A stretch of DNA of 64,000 bases. Source: Hymenobacter gummosus (GTDB lineage Bacteria; Bacteroidota; Bacteroidia; Cytophagales; Hymenobacteraceae). The stretch is taken from positions 124,001 through 188,000 of the forward strand of contig NZ_RXOF01000014.1 of assembly GCF_003970915.1 (NCBI RefSeq). Direction: 5' to 3'. The notes below the pieces were generated by a model, which ran no database searches, was not told the origin of the DNA, and worked only from the letters and a program-made list of their open reading frames with translations. Each line of letters starts with the position of its first letter. Within the stretch, counting starts at the first letter, position 1. The translations under genes were made by a program, and so were the position numbers. Of this stretch, positions 48,964-57,568 are shown piece after piece.

Positions 48964-50556
48964 CTACGAGCTGCACGAGAGCGTGGCGCAGCCGGGCTTG
49001 CTGGCCGCCCACGCGGGCCGCCGGGCCGCCAGCTCCTCGTGCTCGGGCTGCTCGTCGAAGGGGCGGCGCAGTACCTGCTGCAGCCGGTGCAGGACCGACA
49101 AATCCCCCTGCTCGGCGGCTTCGATGGCCTGCTGGGCGAGGTAGTTGCGCAGCACGTACTTGGGGTTGGCCCCAAGCATGCCGGCCCGGATTTCCGCGGG
49201 CGCGGCCGGCTCCTGGCGCAGGCGGGCGGCGTAGCCCGTCAGCCACTCGCGCAGGGGCTGCAGGTCGAGGCCCAGCTCGGAGTAGGCGGCGGCCGTCAGC
49301 ACCGGCTCCAGGGTGCCGGCTTCGTCGGCTCCGGGGGCCAGCAGGGCGGGCACGGCCTGGGCGAGCTGGCGGAAGAAGATGGTCATGTCGACCTGGGTAG
49401 CGGCCAGGGCGGCGGGCAGGGCTTCGAGCAGGGCCGCGTCGTCGGGCTGCTCGGCGGTCAGGCCCAGCTTGCGGCGCGTGAGCTGCTGGCGCGTGAGGTT
49501 GAACACGGCCACGTACTCATCGAGGGCCGGGCGCAGCTGCTGCACGTCGGGCACGAGCGGACCGAGGGCCTGGGCCAGCATCATCAGGTTCCAGAGGGCC
49601 ACCCGCGGCTGCTGCCCGAAGGCGTAGCGGTGGGTGGCAAAGTCGGTGGTGTTGGGCGTCCAGTCGGGGTCGTAGGGCTCCAGCCAGCCGTAGGGGCCGT
49701 AGTCGATGGTCAGCCCCAGGATGCTCATGTTGTCGGTGTTCATCACCCCGTGCACGAAGCCCACCGTCATCCAGTGCGCCACCATCACGGCCGTGCGCCG
49801 GCTGATTTCCTGGAACCAGCGCAGGTACACTTCCGGCGCGGGGGCGCCCAGCTCGGGGTAGTAGCCGCGGATGACGAAGTCGGCCAGCTCGCGCAACTGC
49901 TCGATTTCGCCGTGGGCCGCCAGAATCTGGAAGTTGCCGAAGCGCACGAAGCTCGGGGCCACGCGGGCCACCACGGCGCCGGGCTCGGGGCGGGCGTTGC
50001 CGTTGTAGAACATGTCGCGCACCACTTCGTCGCCGGTGGCTACCAGGCTCAGGGCGCGGGTGGTGGGCACGCCCAGGTGGTGCATGGCCTCGGAGCACAG
50101 GAACTCCCGCACCGAAGAGCGCAGCACGGCCCGGCCGTCGGCGCGGCGCGAGTAGGGCGTGGGGCCGGCCCCTTTGAGCTGGATTTCCCAGCTGCGGCCG
50201 TCGGTGCCGGGCAGCTCGCCCAGGGCCAGGGCGCGCCCGTCGCCGAGCTGCCCGGCCCAGCTGCCGAACTGGTGCCCGCCGTAGCGGGCCGCGAAGGGCT
50301 TCATCGAGGGCGTGACGAGGTTGCCGCCCAGCACATCGACGGCCGGGCCGCGCTCCGGCGGACGGCTCAGGCCCAGCAGCTCGCCCACCTCGTCGGCCCA
50401 GGCCAGCAGGCGCGGGTCGGGCACGGCGGTGGGCGTCACGGGCGAGTAGTGGTAGCCGGGCACCTGCCGGGGCTGCAGGTTGCGCAGCGGGTCGGCGCGC
50501 AGCGCGTCGGCAAAGGAGTTCTGAAACGGGGCTTGATCTATGGAAAGCAGAGGCAT
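48964..50556 (-). CDS. selO: SelO/YdiU pseudokinase-fold AMPylase
   Basis: A 530-aa protein. Typical SelO motifs are FAARYGGHQFGSWAGQLGDG, GRSWEIQLKGAGPTPYSRRA, DGRAVLRSSVREFLCSEAMH, HGVMNTDNMSILGLTIDYGP and FEQEL-like MTVGFVHG. SelO transfers AMP from ATP to Ser/Thr/Tyr of proteins under oxidative stress. The length is normal (about 480-550 aa). The C-terminus ends CATLSCSS, with cysteine where some homologues carry selenocysteine. It is monocistronic, convergent with the lipoprotein gene. Confidence 0.93.
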   Translation of the reverse strand: MPLLSIDQAPFQNSFADALRADPLRNLQPRQVPGYHYSPVTPTAVPDPRLLAWADEVGELLGLSRPPERGPAVDVLGGNLVTPSMKPFAARYGGHQFGSWAGQLGDGRALALGELPGTDGRSWEIQLKGAGPTPYSRRADGRAVLRSSVREFLCSEAMHHLGVPTTRALSLVATGDEVVRDMFYNGNARPEPGAVVARVAPSFVRFGNFQILAAHGEIEQLRELADFVIRGYYPELGAPAPEVYLRWFQEISRRTAVMVAHWMTVGFVHGVMNTDNMSILGLTIDYGPYGWLEPYDPDWTPNTTDFATHRYAFGQQPRVALWNLMMLAQALGPLVPDVQQLRPALDEYVAVFNLTRQQLTRRKLGLTAEQPDDAALLEALPAALAATQVDMTIFFRQLAQAVPALLAPGADEAGTLEPVLTAAAYSELGLDLQPLREWLTGYAARLRQEPAAPAEIRAGMLGANPKYVLRNYLAQQAIEAAEQGDLSVLHRLQQVLRRPFDEQPEHEELAARRPAWAASKPGCATLSCSS

Positions 50557-50682
50557 GGCGGGAAACGGGCCCGGTGGGAAAAGGCCGGAAGTCGGTTAAC
50601 AGGATTTTTGAGGCGGATGTTTCCGGTCGAGCGGGGCAAATTCCCGCTTTATTTGCCCGCGTATCCGACCAATCAGTCCGCC

Positions 50683-52143
50683 GTGTCCGTCCGCCTTCTA
50701 CTGGTACTGCTACTCAGTCTGCCACTGGCGGCTACCGCCCAAGACCCGCCCGCGGCCGTCGTGCGCGGCCGCATCCTGCACCCCACCGACTCCGTGGTGC
50801 AGCTGCGCCGCCGCAGCTGGCTGAGCCACGCCTTTCGCGTCACCACCGTCCGCCTCACGGCCAAAGGCACGTTCGTGGCCGTGCTCGACAGCCTCGCGCA
50901 GCCCGCCGCCGTGGAGCTGGTATATGGCCGCCACGCCGCCGAGCTGTGGCTCGGGCCCGGCGACACCCTGCAGCTGCAGGCCGATGCGCGCCGGTTCACC
51001 AGCAGCCTGCAGCTCAGCGGCCCGGCCGCCGGCCCCAGCTACTACCGCCAGGAGCAGCTACGCCGGCGTACGGCCGATTTCTACCTCGCCCCCGAAGGCC
51101 GCCGCACGCCGGATACCCCCGAAAAGATGCGCGCCCGGGCCGATGCCTTCCGCCGCCGGGCCGAGGCCGTGCTGGCCGCCGCTGCCCAGCGCTACCAATT
51201 GCCGCTCGCCTTCCGCCGGCAGCAGGAAGCCGCCATCCGCTACGAGTGGGGCCGGGTGCTGCTGGGCTTCGCCGCCGACTACGAGTACCGCCGCCCGCTG
51301 CAGGGCCCCATCGTGCGCCGCCTGCCTGCGGCCTACTACGACTTCACCGCCACCCTGCCCTTCCCGGCCGATTCGGCGCTGCCCAGCCTCTCCTACCGGC
51401 TCTACGGCGACCTGCTCGGCTTTCACCTGCTGCGCGAAAGGCGGCAAGGCATGGTCTTCACCGATTTCAGCTCCCGGCAGTTTGCCTGGGGCTACGACAC
51501 GCTCCGGCAGGTGCTGCCCACCGGCCCCAGCCAGGACTGGCTGCTGGCCCGGCAGCTCAGCCAGCTGCTCACCTTCGGCCGGCCCGCCGACCTGCCCCCG
51601 CGCCTGGCCGATTTCCGCCGCCGCTACCCCGCCTCGCCCTGGCTGCCGCCGCTAACCCGGCAACTAGCCCGGCAGCAGAGCACCGCCCCCGGCCAGCCCC
51701 TACCCGCCTTCCAGCTCACCGACGCCCAAGGCCGCCCGGTCAGCCTCGATACGCTGCGGGGCCGGCTGGTGTACCTCGACGTGTGGGCCAGCTGGTGCCA
51801 GCCCTGCCGGGCCGAAGCGCCCGCCCTGCTGGCCCTGCGCCGCCGCTTTGCCGACCGGCCCGAGGTCTTGTTCGTGGGCCTGTCCATCGACGCGCGGGCG
51901 GCGGCTTGGCAGCGCGCCCTGCTCGCCGACGGGCTCGGCAGCGGGCCCAACCAGGCGCAGTTTCGGGCCCGGCCCACCGACGAGGCCCTGCGCCGGCTCT
52001 ACGAGCAGCAGGGCGTGCCCTTCTACTGGCTGATCGGCCCCGATGGCCGCATTCTCGACGACCACGCGCCCCGCCCCTCCTCCACCGAGGCCGCCGCGGC
52101 CATCGAAGCGGCGCTGACCGCCCTGAAAGCCGGCCGGCCCTGA
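50683..52143 (+). CDS. TlpA-like thioredoxin-fold protein, exported
   Basis: About 486 aa from a GTG at 50683 that gives a signal peptide (VSVRLLLVLLLSLPLAATAQ); an ATG at 50617 is the alternative. Residues 25-340 are a DUF4369-like/helical region. The C-terminal domain (from APGQPLPAFQLTDAQGRPVS) is a TlpA thioredoxin with WASWCQPCRAEAPAL, catalytic C372 and C375, and the cis-proline region GVPFYWLIGPDGRIL. It would act on disulfides in the periplasm. The long N-terminal part is common in Bacteroidota TlpA-like proteins. Confidence 0.85.
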   Translation: MSVRLLLVLLLSLPLAATAQDPPAAVVRGRILHPTDSVVQLRRRSWLSHAFRVTTVRLTAKGTFVAVLDSLAQPAAVELVYGRHAAELWLGPGDTLQLQADARRFTSSLQLSGPAAGPSYYRQEQLRRRTADFYLAPEGRRTPDTPEKMRARADAFRRRAEAVLAAAAQRYQLPLAFRRQQEAAIRYEWGRVLLGFAADYEYRRPLQGPIVRRLPAAYYDFTATLPFPADSALPSLSYRLYGDLLGFHLLRERRQGMVFTDFSSRQFAWGYDTLRQVLPTGPSQDWLLARQLSQLLTFGRPADLPPRLADFRRRYPASPWLPPLTRQLARQQSTAPGQPLPAFQLTDAQGRPVSLDTLRGRLVYLDVWASWCQPCRAEAPALLALRRRFADRPEVLFVGLSIDARAAAWQRALLADGLGSGPNQAQFRARPTDEALRRLYEQQGVPFYWLIGPDGRILDDHAPRPSSTEAAAAIEAALTALKAGRP

Positions 52144-52157
52144 ACGGCTAGACGCGC

Positions 52158-52210
52158 GCGGCCCGGCGGTGCCCCGACGTTCAGGCAACATCGGGGCACC
52201 GCCGGGCCGC
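52158..52210. terminator. perfect 20-bp hairpin terminator
   Basis: GCGGCCCGGCGGTGCCCCGA (52158-52177) pairs perfectly with 52191-52210 around a 13-base loop. It lies between the TlpA-like gene and the convergent cupin gene. Confidence 0.7.
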
Positions 52211-52319
52211 GGCTGATTTACCGCTTACCGCTTTTCTGCGGTCCGTGTCAGCGCCGGTCTGCCGACGGGGTGTTGAGGCCCCGCTGAGTGGCCAGGCCCC
52301 GGAGAAGAGCGGTAGATAG

Positions 52320-52715
52320 TTACGCTTCTTTGGCGCCGTGCACCACGGGCAGGCCCAGGCGCTCCACGGTATTGCCCTCGAAGTCGAACTCAATGAGCAC
52401 GGCCGGCCCGTCGCCCACCACCCAGCCATCGTGGCCGGGCTCGATGGCTACGGCCTGCGGGGCCACAAACTCCTCCACGAAGCCGTCGGCGTAGCGGATG
52501 CTGATGCGGCCCTGGGCCAGAAAGCCCACGTGGGCGTGCATGCACAGGGCCGTGCCCACCACCGGCTGCATGTGCGCCGACCAGCGGAAACCCGCCGGAT
52601 AGATGATGCGCTTGACGCGGGCCGCGCCGGTGGGTACCACGTCGACCTGCACCCCGCCGACTTCGCGGTGCTGGGCGTCTTTCATCGGGGCAAGCAGCTG
52701 ATTGGGAGTGCTCAT
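52320..52715 (-). CDS. cupin-domain protein
   Basis: A 131-aa protein. The two cupin motifs can be seen: FRWSAHMQPVVGTALCMHAH (with the usual G-x-x-x-x-H-x-H pattern altered) and VGFLAQGRISIRYADG, then EPGHDGWVVGDGPAVLIEFD. Metal ligands would be the histidines H48, H58 and H60 and E92. No signal peptide. Its role (sensor, isomerase or binding protein) cannot be told. It is close to but not obviously in operon with the beta-propeller gene at 52824. Confidence 0.72.
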   Translation of the reverse strand: MSTPNQLLAPMKDAQHREVGGVQVDVVPTGAARVKRIIYPAGFRWSAHMQPVVGTALCMHAHVGFLAQGRISIRYADGFVEEFVAPQAVAIEPGHDGWVVGDGPAVLIEFDFEGNTVERLGLPVVHGAKEA

Positions 52716-52823
52716 GGCAGGGAAAGGGTTGACAGGTGAAAAGACAAAGCCGGCGGGTCCCGCCTGCGGCGGCGCCTGGCCTCAAGATAGGTTTTCGGGC
52801 GTACAAACGGTTGAGCCGGATTG

Positions 52824-53915
52824 CTACCGAATCTTCAGGCGGTACAGCCGGAACGGGTACTGCACGCGGTCCTGGCCGTTGTTCCACTTCGGGGTGCGCT
52901 CAATCTGGGCGGCGGTCAGGTAGAGGTAGCCGTCGGGGCCGAGGCCGAAGGAATCGGGCCAGAGCAGGCGGCTGCCGTCGTGGGCCACGCGCTCCAGCCG
53001 GCCGGCCGGCGTGACGCGGCGCACGGCGTGGCCCGGGGAATCGGTGAGGTAGACGTTGCCGGCCGCGTCGGCAATCATGCCGTGCGAGATGCCCACTTCG
53101 CCCACCCCCTCCACGCGGGCAGCCACGGCGGCCGGCGGCAGCGCCGCGTCGCGCAGGTACTGAGTTTCGATGCGGTAGAGCTTGGTCTGGTTGATGGCCC
53201 GGTAGTAGAGGTAGCGAAAGTCCGGGGTCAGGGCAATGCCGTTGACGTTGCTGCTGAAGGGCTTACCGTTCTTATCCTTTACTTCTTTGCCGTCGATGCG
53301 CAGCACGAAGCCCGGCGCGGCCAGGACGGACTTATGCCCCTGCAGCACGAGCCGGCTCTTGCCCGTGCGCAAATCCAGCACCACCAGGGCCGCCAGCTTG
53401 GGGTCGGAGAGGTAGGCGAGCTGCTGCTCGGTATCCACGCGCACGTCGTTCAGGCCCGACCGTTCCCGCGGCAAATCCTCGAAGCGGTAAACTTTCTCTA
53501 CCTGATTGGTCGTGAGGTTAATGCGCAGCAGCTTCACGCCTTCCTTCACCGGGGCCTCGTCGCCGGGATTGGCCGGGTCGAGCACCCACAGCGCGTCGTT
53601 GCGGTCCACGAACAAGGCCTGCACGTTGACGAAGCGCTGGGCCGCCCGCGTCGAGTCCCACTGGTTCCACTGCGCATCGGGGTAGGGTCGCCGCTGCCCG
53701 TCCACGATTTCGGCCAGGGAGTAGTCGAAGTCCTTGTCCTTCTTGGGGAAAGTGACGAAGATGCGCCCCCGCTGCGACACGGCCACGCCGATGGGCTGGT
53801 GGCGCCCGAACTGGGCTACTTCCTCCAGCGGTACTTCCGGGGCGGACGATTGGGCGGCGGCGGGCAGGGAGGTCATCAGCAGGGCGGACAGCAGGAAAAG
53901 GGCGAAGTGCTTCAT
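52824..53915 (-). CDS. exported beta-propeller of the royal-jelly/SMP-30-like type
   Basis: A 363-aa protein with a signal peptide (MKHFALFLLSALLMTSLPAA). Repeated strands fit a six-bladed propeller of the yellow/MRJP superfamily: QPIGVAVSQRGRIFVTFPKK, LFVDRNDALWVLDPANPG, LLRINLTTNQVEKVYRF, LNDVRVDTEQQLAYLSDPKL, ALVVLDLRTGKSRLV, NGIALTPDFRYLYYRA and GMIADAAGNVYLTDSPGHAV. Many relatives bind small molecules; a few are lactonases. It is divergent from the gluconolactonase-like gene at 54139, across repeat B copy 2. Confidence 0.8.
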   Translation of the reverse strand: MKHFALFLLSALLMTSLPAAAQSSAPEVPLEEVAQFGRHQPIGVAVSQRGRIFVTFPKKDKDFDYSLAEIVDGQRRPYPDAQWNQWDSTRAAQRFVNVQALFVDRNDALWVLDPANPGDEAPVKEGVKLLRINLTTNQVEKVYRFEDLPRERSGLNDVRVDTEQQLAYLSDPKLAALVVLDLRTGKSRLVLQGHKSVLAAPGFVLRIDGKEVKDKNGKPFSSNVNGIALTPDFRYLYYRAINQTKLYRIETQYLRDAALPPAAVAARVEGVGEVGISHGMIADAAGNVYLTDSPGHAVRRVTPAGRLERVAHDGSRLLWPDSFGLGPDGYLYLTAAQIERTPKWNNGQDRVQYPFRLYRLKIR

Positions 53916-53929
53916 GGAGTAATCAGCGG

Positions 53930-54034
53930 AGTGGCATCAGCTTTAGCTCGGGCGGGCGCCGAAGGCCCCAGGGCAGGGCCGCGCAGCGTGAGGAAATGCC
54001 ACCGGCCGCGGCCCAAGCTAAAGCTGATGCTACT
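53930..54034. repeat. repeat family B, copy 2
   Basis: AGTGGCATCAGCTTTAGCT at 53930 pairs (one mismatch) with AGCTAAAGCTGATGCTACT ending at 54034. It is the same element as at 35761-35890 with a different loop. It lies in the divergent promoter region between the two propeller genes. Confidence 0.8.
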
Positions 54035-54138
54035 CCCCTACGCCCGGCGGCCGGCAGGGTTAAGCTCGACAGCCCGCAACCCTGCCCGCCGCCGGCCGGT
54101 AGATGCAAGCGGCCTCCTGCCTTACCTCCGCCCTGCCG

Positions 54139-55155
54139 ATGCGCTTTTTACCCCGCCTGCTGCTGCTCCTGCTGCCCGGCGCCGCCCTGGCCCAGACTCC
54201 GCCCCCCACCCGCTTCACCACCACCGGCCACATCGAGCGGAAGGCACCCGGCCTCGACGCCCTGCTGGCGCCCGACGCGCAGGTGGAAATTCTGGCCAGC
54301 GGCCTGGGCCACCCCGAGGGCCCGGTGTGGGTGGCCGACAGCAGCATGCTCCTCTTCACCGATGCACCCACCAGCACCGTCTACCGCTGGTCGGCGGGGC
54401 GCGGGCTGACGAAGTTTCTGGAGCACTCGGGCTACACCGGCCGCCTGCCCTACAGCCGCGAAACCGGCGCCAACGGCCTGGCCCTCGACGGGCGCGGCAA
54501 CCTGCTGCTGTGTGAGCACGGCGACCGGCGCCTGGCCCGGCTGCCACTGGGCCAGCCCAGCGGCAAGCTCACGCTGACCGACCACTACCAGGGCCGCCGC
54601 TACAACAGCCCCAACGACGTGGCCGTGCAGCCCGGCTCGGGCATCATTTTCTTCACCGACCCGCCCTACGGCCTGCCTCGTCAGGAAAACGACCCGCTGC
54701 GCGAAACGCCGACCAGTGGCCTGTACCGCCTGCGCCCCGATGGCAAGGTGACGCTGATGGCCGCTCATTTCACCCGGCCCAACGGCCTGGGCTTCAGCGC
54801 CGACGGCCGCACGCTCTACGTGGCCCAGTCCGATTCGCTCAAGCCTCTCATCATGGCTTACCCGGTAAACGCCAAGGGACGCCTGGGCACGGGGCGCCTG
54901 TTTTTCGACCTGAGCCAGGTGCCCAAGGTGCGCCCCAAAGAGGTACCCGATGGCCTCGCCGTGGACCGCGCCGGCAACGTGTGGGCCAGCGGCCCGGGTG
55001 GCCTGCTCATCCTGTCGCCGCAGGGCCAGCACCTGGGCACCATCGACCCGGGCGAGGTGGTGGCCAACTGCGCCTTCGGCGACGACGGCCGCACCCTGTA
55101 CCTGACCGTGGGCACCTGGCTATGCCGCATCCGCACGCTCAGTTCCGGCTTCTGA
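54139..55155 (+). CDS. SMP-30/gluconolactonase-like exported protein
   Basis: About 338 aa from the ATG at 54139 (MRFLPRLLLLLLPGAALAQT). The six-bladed propeller signs of SMP-30/gluconolactonases are present: SGLGHPEGPVWVADSSMLLF, SRETGANGLALDGRGNLLLC, YNSPNDVAVQPGSGIIFFTD, TRPNGLGFSADGRTLYVAQS and VPDGLAVDRAGNVWASGPGG. Metal ligands would be E in HPEGP, N in SPNDV and D in VPDGL. These enzymes hydrolyse sugar lactones in the periplasm. The upstream start at 54103 would add residues before the signal peptide. Confidence 0.88.
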   Translation: MRFLPRLLLLLLPGAALAQTPPPTRFTTTGHIERKAPGLDALLAPDAQVEILASGLGHPEGPVWVADSSMLLFTDAPTSTVYRWSAGRGLTKFLEHSGYTGRLPYSRETGANGLALDGRGNLLLCEHGDRRLARLPLGQPSGKLTLTDHYQGRRYNSPNDVAVQPGSGIIFFTDPPYGLPRQENDPLRETPTSGLYRLRPDGKVTLMAAHFTRPNGLGFSADGRTLYVAQSDSLKPLIMAYPVNAKGRLGTGRLFFDLSQVPKVRPKEVPDGLAVDRAGNVWASGPGGLLILSPQGQHLGTIDPGEVVANCAFGDDGRTLYLTVGTWLCRIRTLSSGF

Positions 55156-55200
55156 GGGGGAGGTATCAATCGAGTCAAGGCTAAAAAGCTAGAGCCAAGG

Positions 55201-55413
55201 TCAGCTCCACCTCCTCAGTTGATTTCGCGCAGCAAGCGGCGGAGGGGCCAGGGGTGGTTGAGAAACCAGGTCTACAGTCGGCCCTCATGCCGGGCGTAGC
55301 CGAAGCATCTCGCGTGCTGAGGTGGGATAATAATTTCTAACCCTGAGCTTTCAACCACTCCTGCCCCCGCGCCGCTTGCTGCGCGGAATCAGCTGAGGAA
55401 GAGGACCTAGCCT
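55201..55413. repeat. repeat family A, copy 7 (divergent, with symmetric arm insertions)
   Basis: The flanks GGGGTGGTTGAGAAACC and TTTCAACCACTCC are retained. Each palindrome arm carries an extra segment: GCGCAGCAAGCGGCG on the left and CGCCGCTTGCTGCGC on the right, which pair with each other. The inner module (CTCATGCCGGGCGTAGCCGA then AGCATCTCGCGTGCTGA) is in the same orientation as copy 3. The rest of 55156-55543 has no gene. Confidence 0.75.
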
Positions 55414-55543
55414 TAGCTTCCTGGCTGCGGCCACGCTTGGGCCTGCTAGGCAGCCGTTTAGTAGCCGGTTGGCGCAGTAGGAGCGCAACCTTTCGGCTAT
55501 GGTCGGGGTAAAAAAAGCCCTAACCAAAACCCTCATTCCCGCC

Positions 55544-56470
55544 ATGGCTACTTACAACCAGCACCACGACGACGACCGTGACTACCGCGGCCGCAATCAG
55601 AATTCGAGCAACCAAAACCGCGACTGGAACAACCGCTTCGACGAGAACCGCCGCGGCCAGCAGCGCTGGCAGGACCAGGACGACGACAACACCCGCGGCG
55701 TGAGCGGCAACAACGGCTACAGCAGCGGCTCTTCGTCGGAGCGCCGCAACGACTGGGACCGGAGCCGCTCCGGCATGGGCAGCTCCGGGCTGAGCAATTC
55801 GGGCATGAACCGCTCGGGCATGAGCAGCAACGACCAGAGCTGGCGCAGCAGCCAAGACGACGACAGCCGCCGCTACGGTAGCCAGAGCGGCAGCACGGGC
55901 CGCAACAGCGGCTACGACAGCGGCCGCTCCGATTACGGCAGCAGCTCACGCAATAGCTACGGCCAGCAGCCGGACCGCTACCGCAACCAGAACGATTCGG
56001 ACCGCGGCTGGTCGTCGTCGCAGCAGCAGGACCGCTCGCGCAGCATGAACGGCGTGTACGGGCGCTCCTCCGAGATGGACCGCAGCTGCTACGGCAGCAG
56101 CTACGGCCAGCAGCCCTACACCAGCGGCTCCGACCCGAACGCCTACGGCCGCCGCGACCAGAACCGTAACCGCTACGAGCAGGACGACAACCGCTGGAGC
56201 AGCGGCCGCCGCGACATCAGCAGCAACTACGGCAGCCGCTCGAACTCGGGCTCGGACTACAGCCAGAACTACTACGACGCCGACGAGAACAGCCGCTACC
56301 GCAGCAGCCGCGAGCACGACCACGACCGGCACGAGCACGACGACAACCGCGGCTTCTTTGGCCGCATGGCCGACCGCGTCTCGGACTGGTTTAGCGACGA
56401 CGATGACCGCGACGAGCAAAACCGCCGCCGCGACTGGGACAACCGCGACAACGACCGCCGCTATTACTAA
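55544..56470 (+). CDS. hydrophilic, low-complexity (disordered) protein
   Basis: About 308 aa from the ATG at 55544 (MATYNQHHDDDRDYRGRNQN); an ATG at 55499 adds 15 residues. More than 70 % of the residues are D, N, R, S, G, Q and Y, with many D/R and N/R alternations, so the chain is predicted to be disordered. Short repeats include SSGLSNSGMNRSGMS, SYGQQPDRY and GYDSGRSDYGSSS. The only ordered patch is near the end (GFFGRMADRVSDWFSDDD). Such proteins often act in desiccation or freeze tolerance; there is no direct evidence here. No signal peptide. Confidence 0.7.
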   Translation: MATYNQHHDDDRDYRGRNQNSSNQNRDWNNRFDENRRGQQRWQDQDDDNTRGVSGNNGYSSGSSSERRNDWDRSRSGMGSSGLSNSGMNRSGMSSNDQSWRSSQDDDSRRYGSQSGSTGRNSGYDSGRSDYGSSSRNSYGQQPDRYRNQNDSDRGWSSSQQQDRSRSMNGVYGRSSEMDRSCYGSSYGQQPYTSGSDPNAYGRRDQNRNRYEQDDNRWSSGRRDISSNYGSRSNSGSDYSQNYYDADENSRYRSSREHDHDRHEHDDNRGFFGRMADRVSDWFSDDDDRDEQNRRRDWDNRDNDRRYY

Positions 56471-56490
56471 ATGCCCCCGCTTATAAGCCC

Positions 56491-56518
56491 AACGGCCCGG
56501 ACAATCGTCCGGGCCGTT
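56491..56518. terminator. hairpin terminator
   Basis: AACGGCCCGGAC pairs perfectly with GTCCGGGCCGTT around AATC, followed by GTTGTTTTC. It sits between the hydrophilic-protein gene and the convergent DinB gene. Confidence 0.8.
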
Positions 56519-56537
56519 GTTGTTTTCGGGCTGCGGG

Positions 56538-57080
56538 TTAGCGCGCCAGCAGCGGCATCACCCGCTCGCGCCAGAGCTGCAGGTGGTGGGCCTCGTGCCC
56601 GGGGATGATGTAGGCCATGGCCCGCACGCTCACCGGCATGCCGCTGGCCGTGCCACGCCGCTCGAACGCCTCGGGGCGAAACGAATCCAGCAGGCTGAGG
56701 GTGGCGGCGCGCACCGTGTCGTACTCGCGCAGCAGATTGGTCAGTGGCCGCTCGTCGGCCCCGGAGAGGGCAGCGTAGTCGTCGGGCTCGTAGCCGGGCA
56801 GGGGCTGCTGGTCGCCGCGGGCAATGCGCAGGGCGCGGTAGGCGAAGATGCGCTCCGTATCGGCCACGTGCAGCAGGGTTTCCTTGATGCTCCACTTGCC
56901 GGGTGCGTAGCGCAGCAGGGCCTGCTCGTCGCTGAGGCCGCCGATGAGGGCTTTCAGCTCGGCCTGTTGCTCACGCAGCTGCTGCAGCGGCGAATAGCCG
57001 GCCGGAATCTGCTGAATGTACCGGTCGTAGTAGGCGCCGTACTCGTCGGCGCCGGGGCGGGTGGTTAGCGTGCTGCTCAT
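56538..57080 (-). CDS. DinB-family protein
   Basis: A 180-aa four-helix-bundle protein. WSIKETLLHVADTERIFAYR and AYIIPGHEAHHLQLWRERVM supply the expected metal-binding histidines (H in LLHVAD, H-E-x-H-H at the end). LRYAPGKWSIKETLLHVADT is the usual DinB_2 signature. The family includes metal-dependent transferases and many proteins without known activity. A repeat (family C) lies upstream of it. Confidence 0.82.
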   Translation of the reverse strand: MSSTLTTRPGADEYGAYYDRYIQQIPAGYSPLQQLREQQAELKALIGGLSDEQALLRYAPGKWSIKETLLHVADTERIFAYRALRIARGDQQPLPGYEPDDYAALSGADERPLTNLLREYDTVRAATLSLLDSFRPEAFERRGTASGMPVSVRAMAYIIPGHEAHHLQLWRERVMPLLAR

Positions 57081-57171
57081 GCGGCGAAGGTAGGCTTTGC
57101 GGGATTAGGGGGATTAAGGCATACTGGCGGGCCCAGCCTGGCTTGCAGTCCATCCTCAATTTTCGGTTCTG

Positions 57172-57358
57172 CAGCCGCAGAGCGGCGCTATATTGGTAGA
57201 AACCATCGGCAAGCATACCGACAGAGCTGCAGCGCAGCGGTATGGCCGTGCAGACGTTGAAAGTTGGCGTCCAAGCGGTCTACCTGCCATGCCGCTGCGC
57301 TGCAGCTTGGCTTTTATCCGTCCATTTTTTCTACCAATATGGCGCCGCTCTGCGGCTG
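57172..57358. repeat. repeat family C, copy 1 (nested palindrome)
   Basis: CAGCCGCAGAGCGGCGCTAT plus ATTGGTAGAAA (57172-57202) pairs, one mismatch, with 57328-57358. Inside, AGCTGCAGCGCAGCGGTATG pairs with CATGCCGCTGCGCTGCAGCT. The long stretch 57081-57568 holds only this element and a leader. Copy 2 is at 60464-60621. Confidence 0.8.
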
Positions 57359-57568
57359 TGAACGGGCCCTATCATCAGCAGGCCAGCACAACCCAATTAC
57401 AACTTAATTACCACCCCGAAACTGCTCCAGGCAGCGCAATGGTGGCGGCAAGCAAAACGCCCTTATGTTTTGATCGACACACAAGGACGTTGTGCTTGCC
57501 GCCGCCCGTAGCTTAGCGGCGGCCCGCTTCGGATTCGCCGGCGCCATTGCCTACTCCCCCTCCTACCG

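Noticed and set aside
48964-48990. Selenocysteine in SelO
   Set aside because: The C-terminal codon is an ordinary cysteine (CSS end) and no in-frame TGA or SECIS-like hairpin is needed.
49039-50600. Upstream part of the open frame that ends in the TlpA-like gene
   Set aside because: Opposite SelO, with shadow composition; the signal peptide at 50683 marks the real start.
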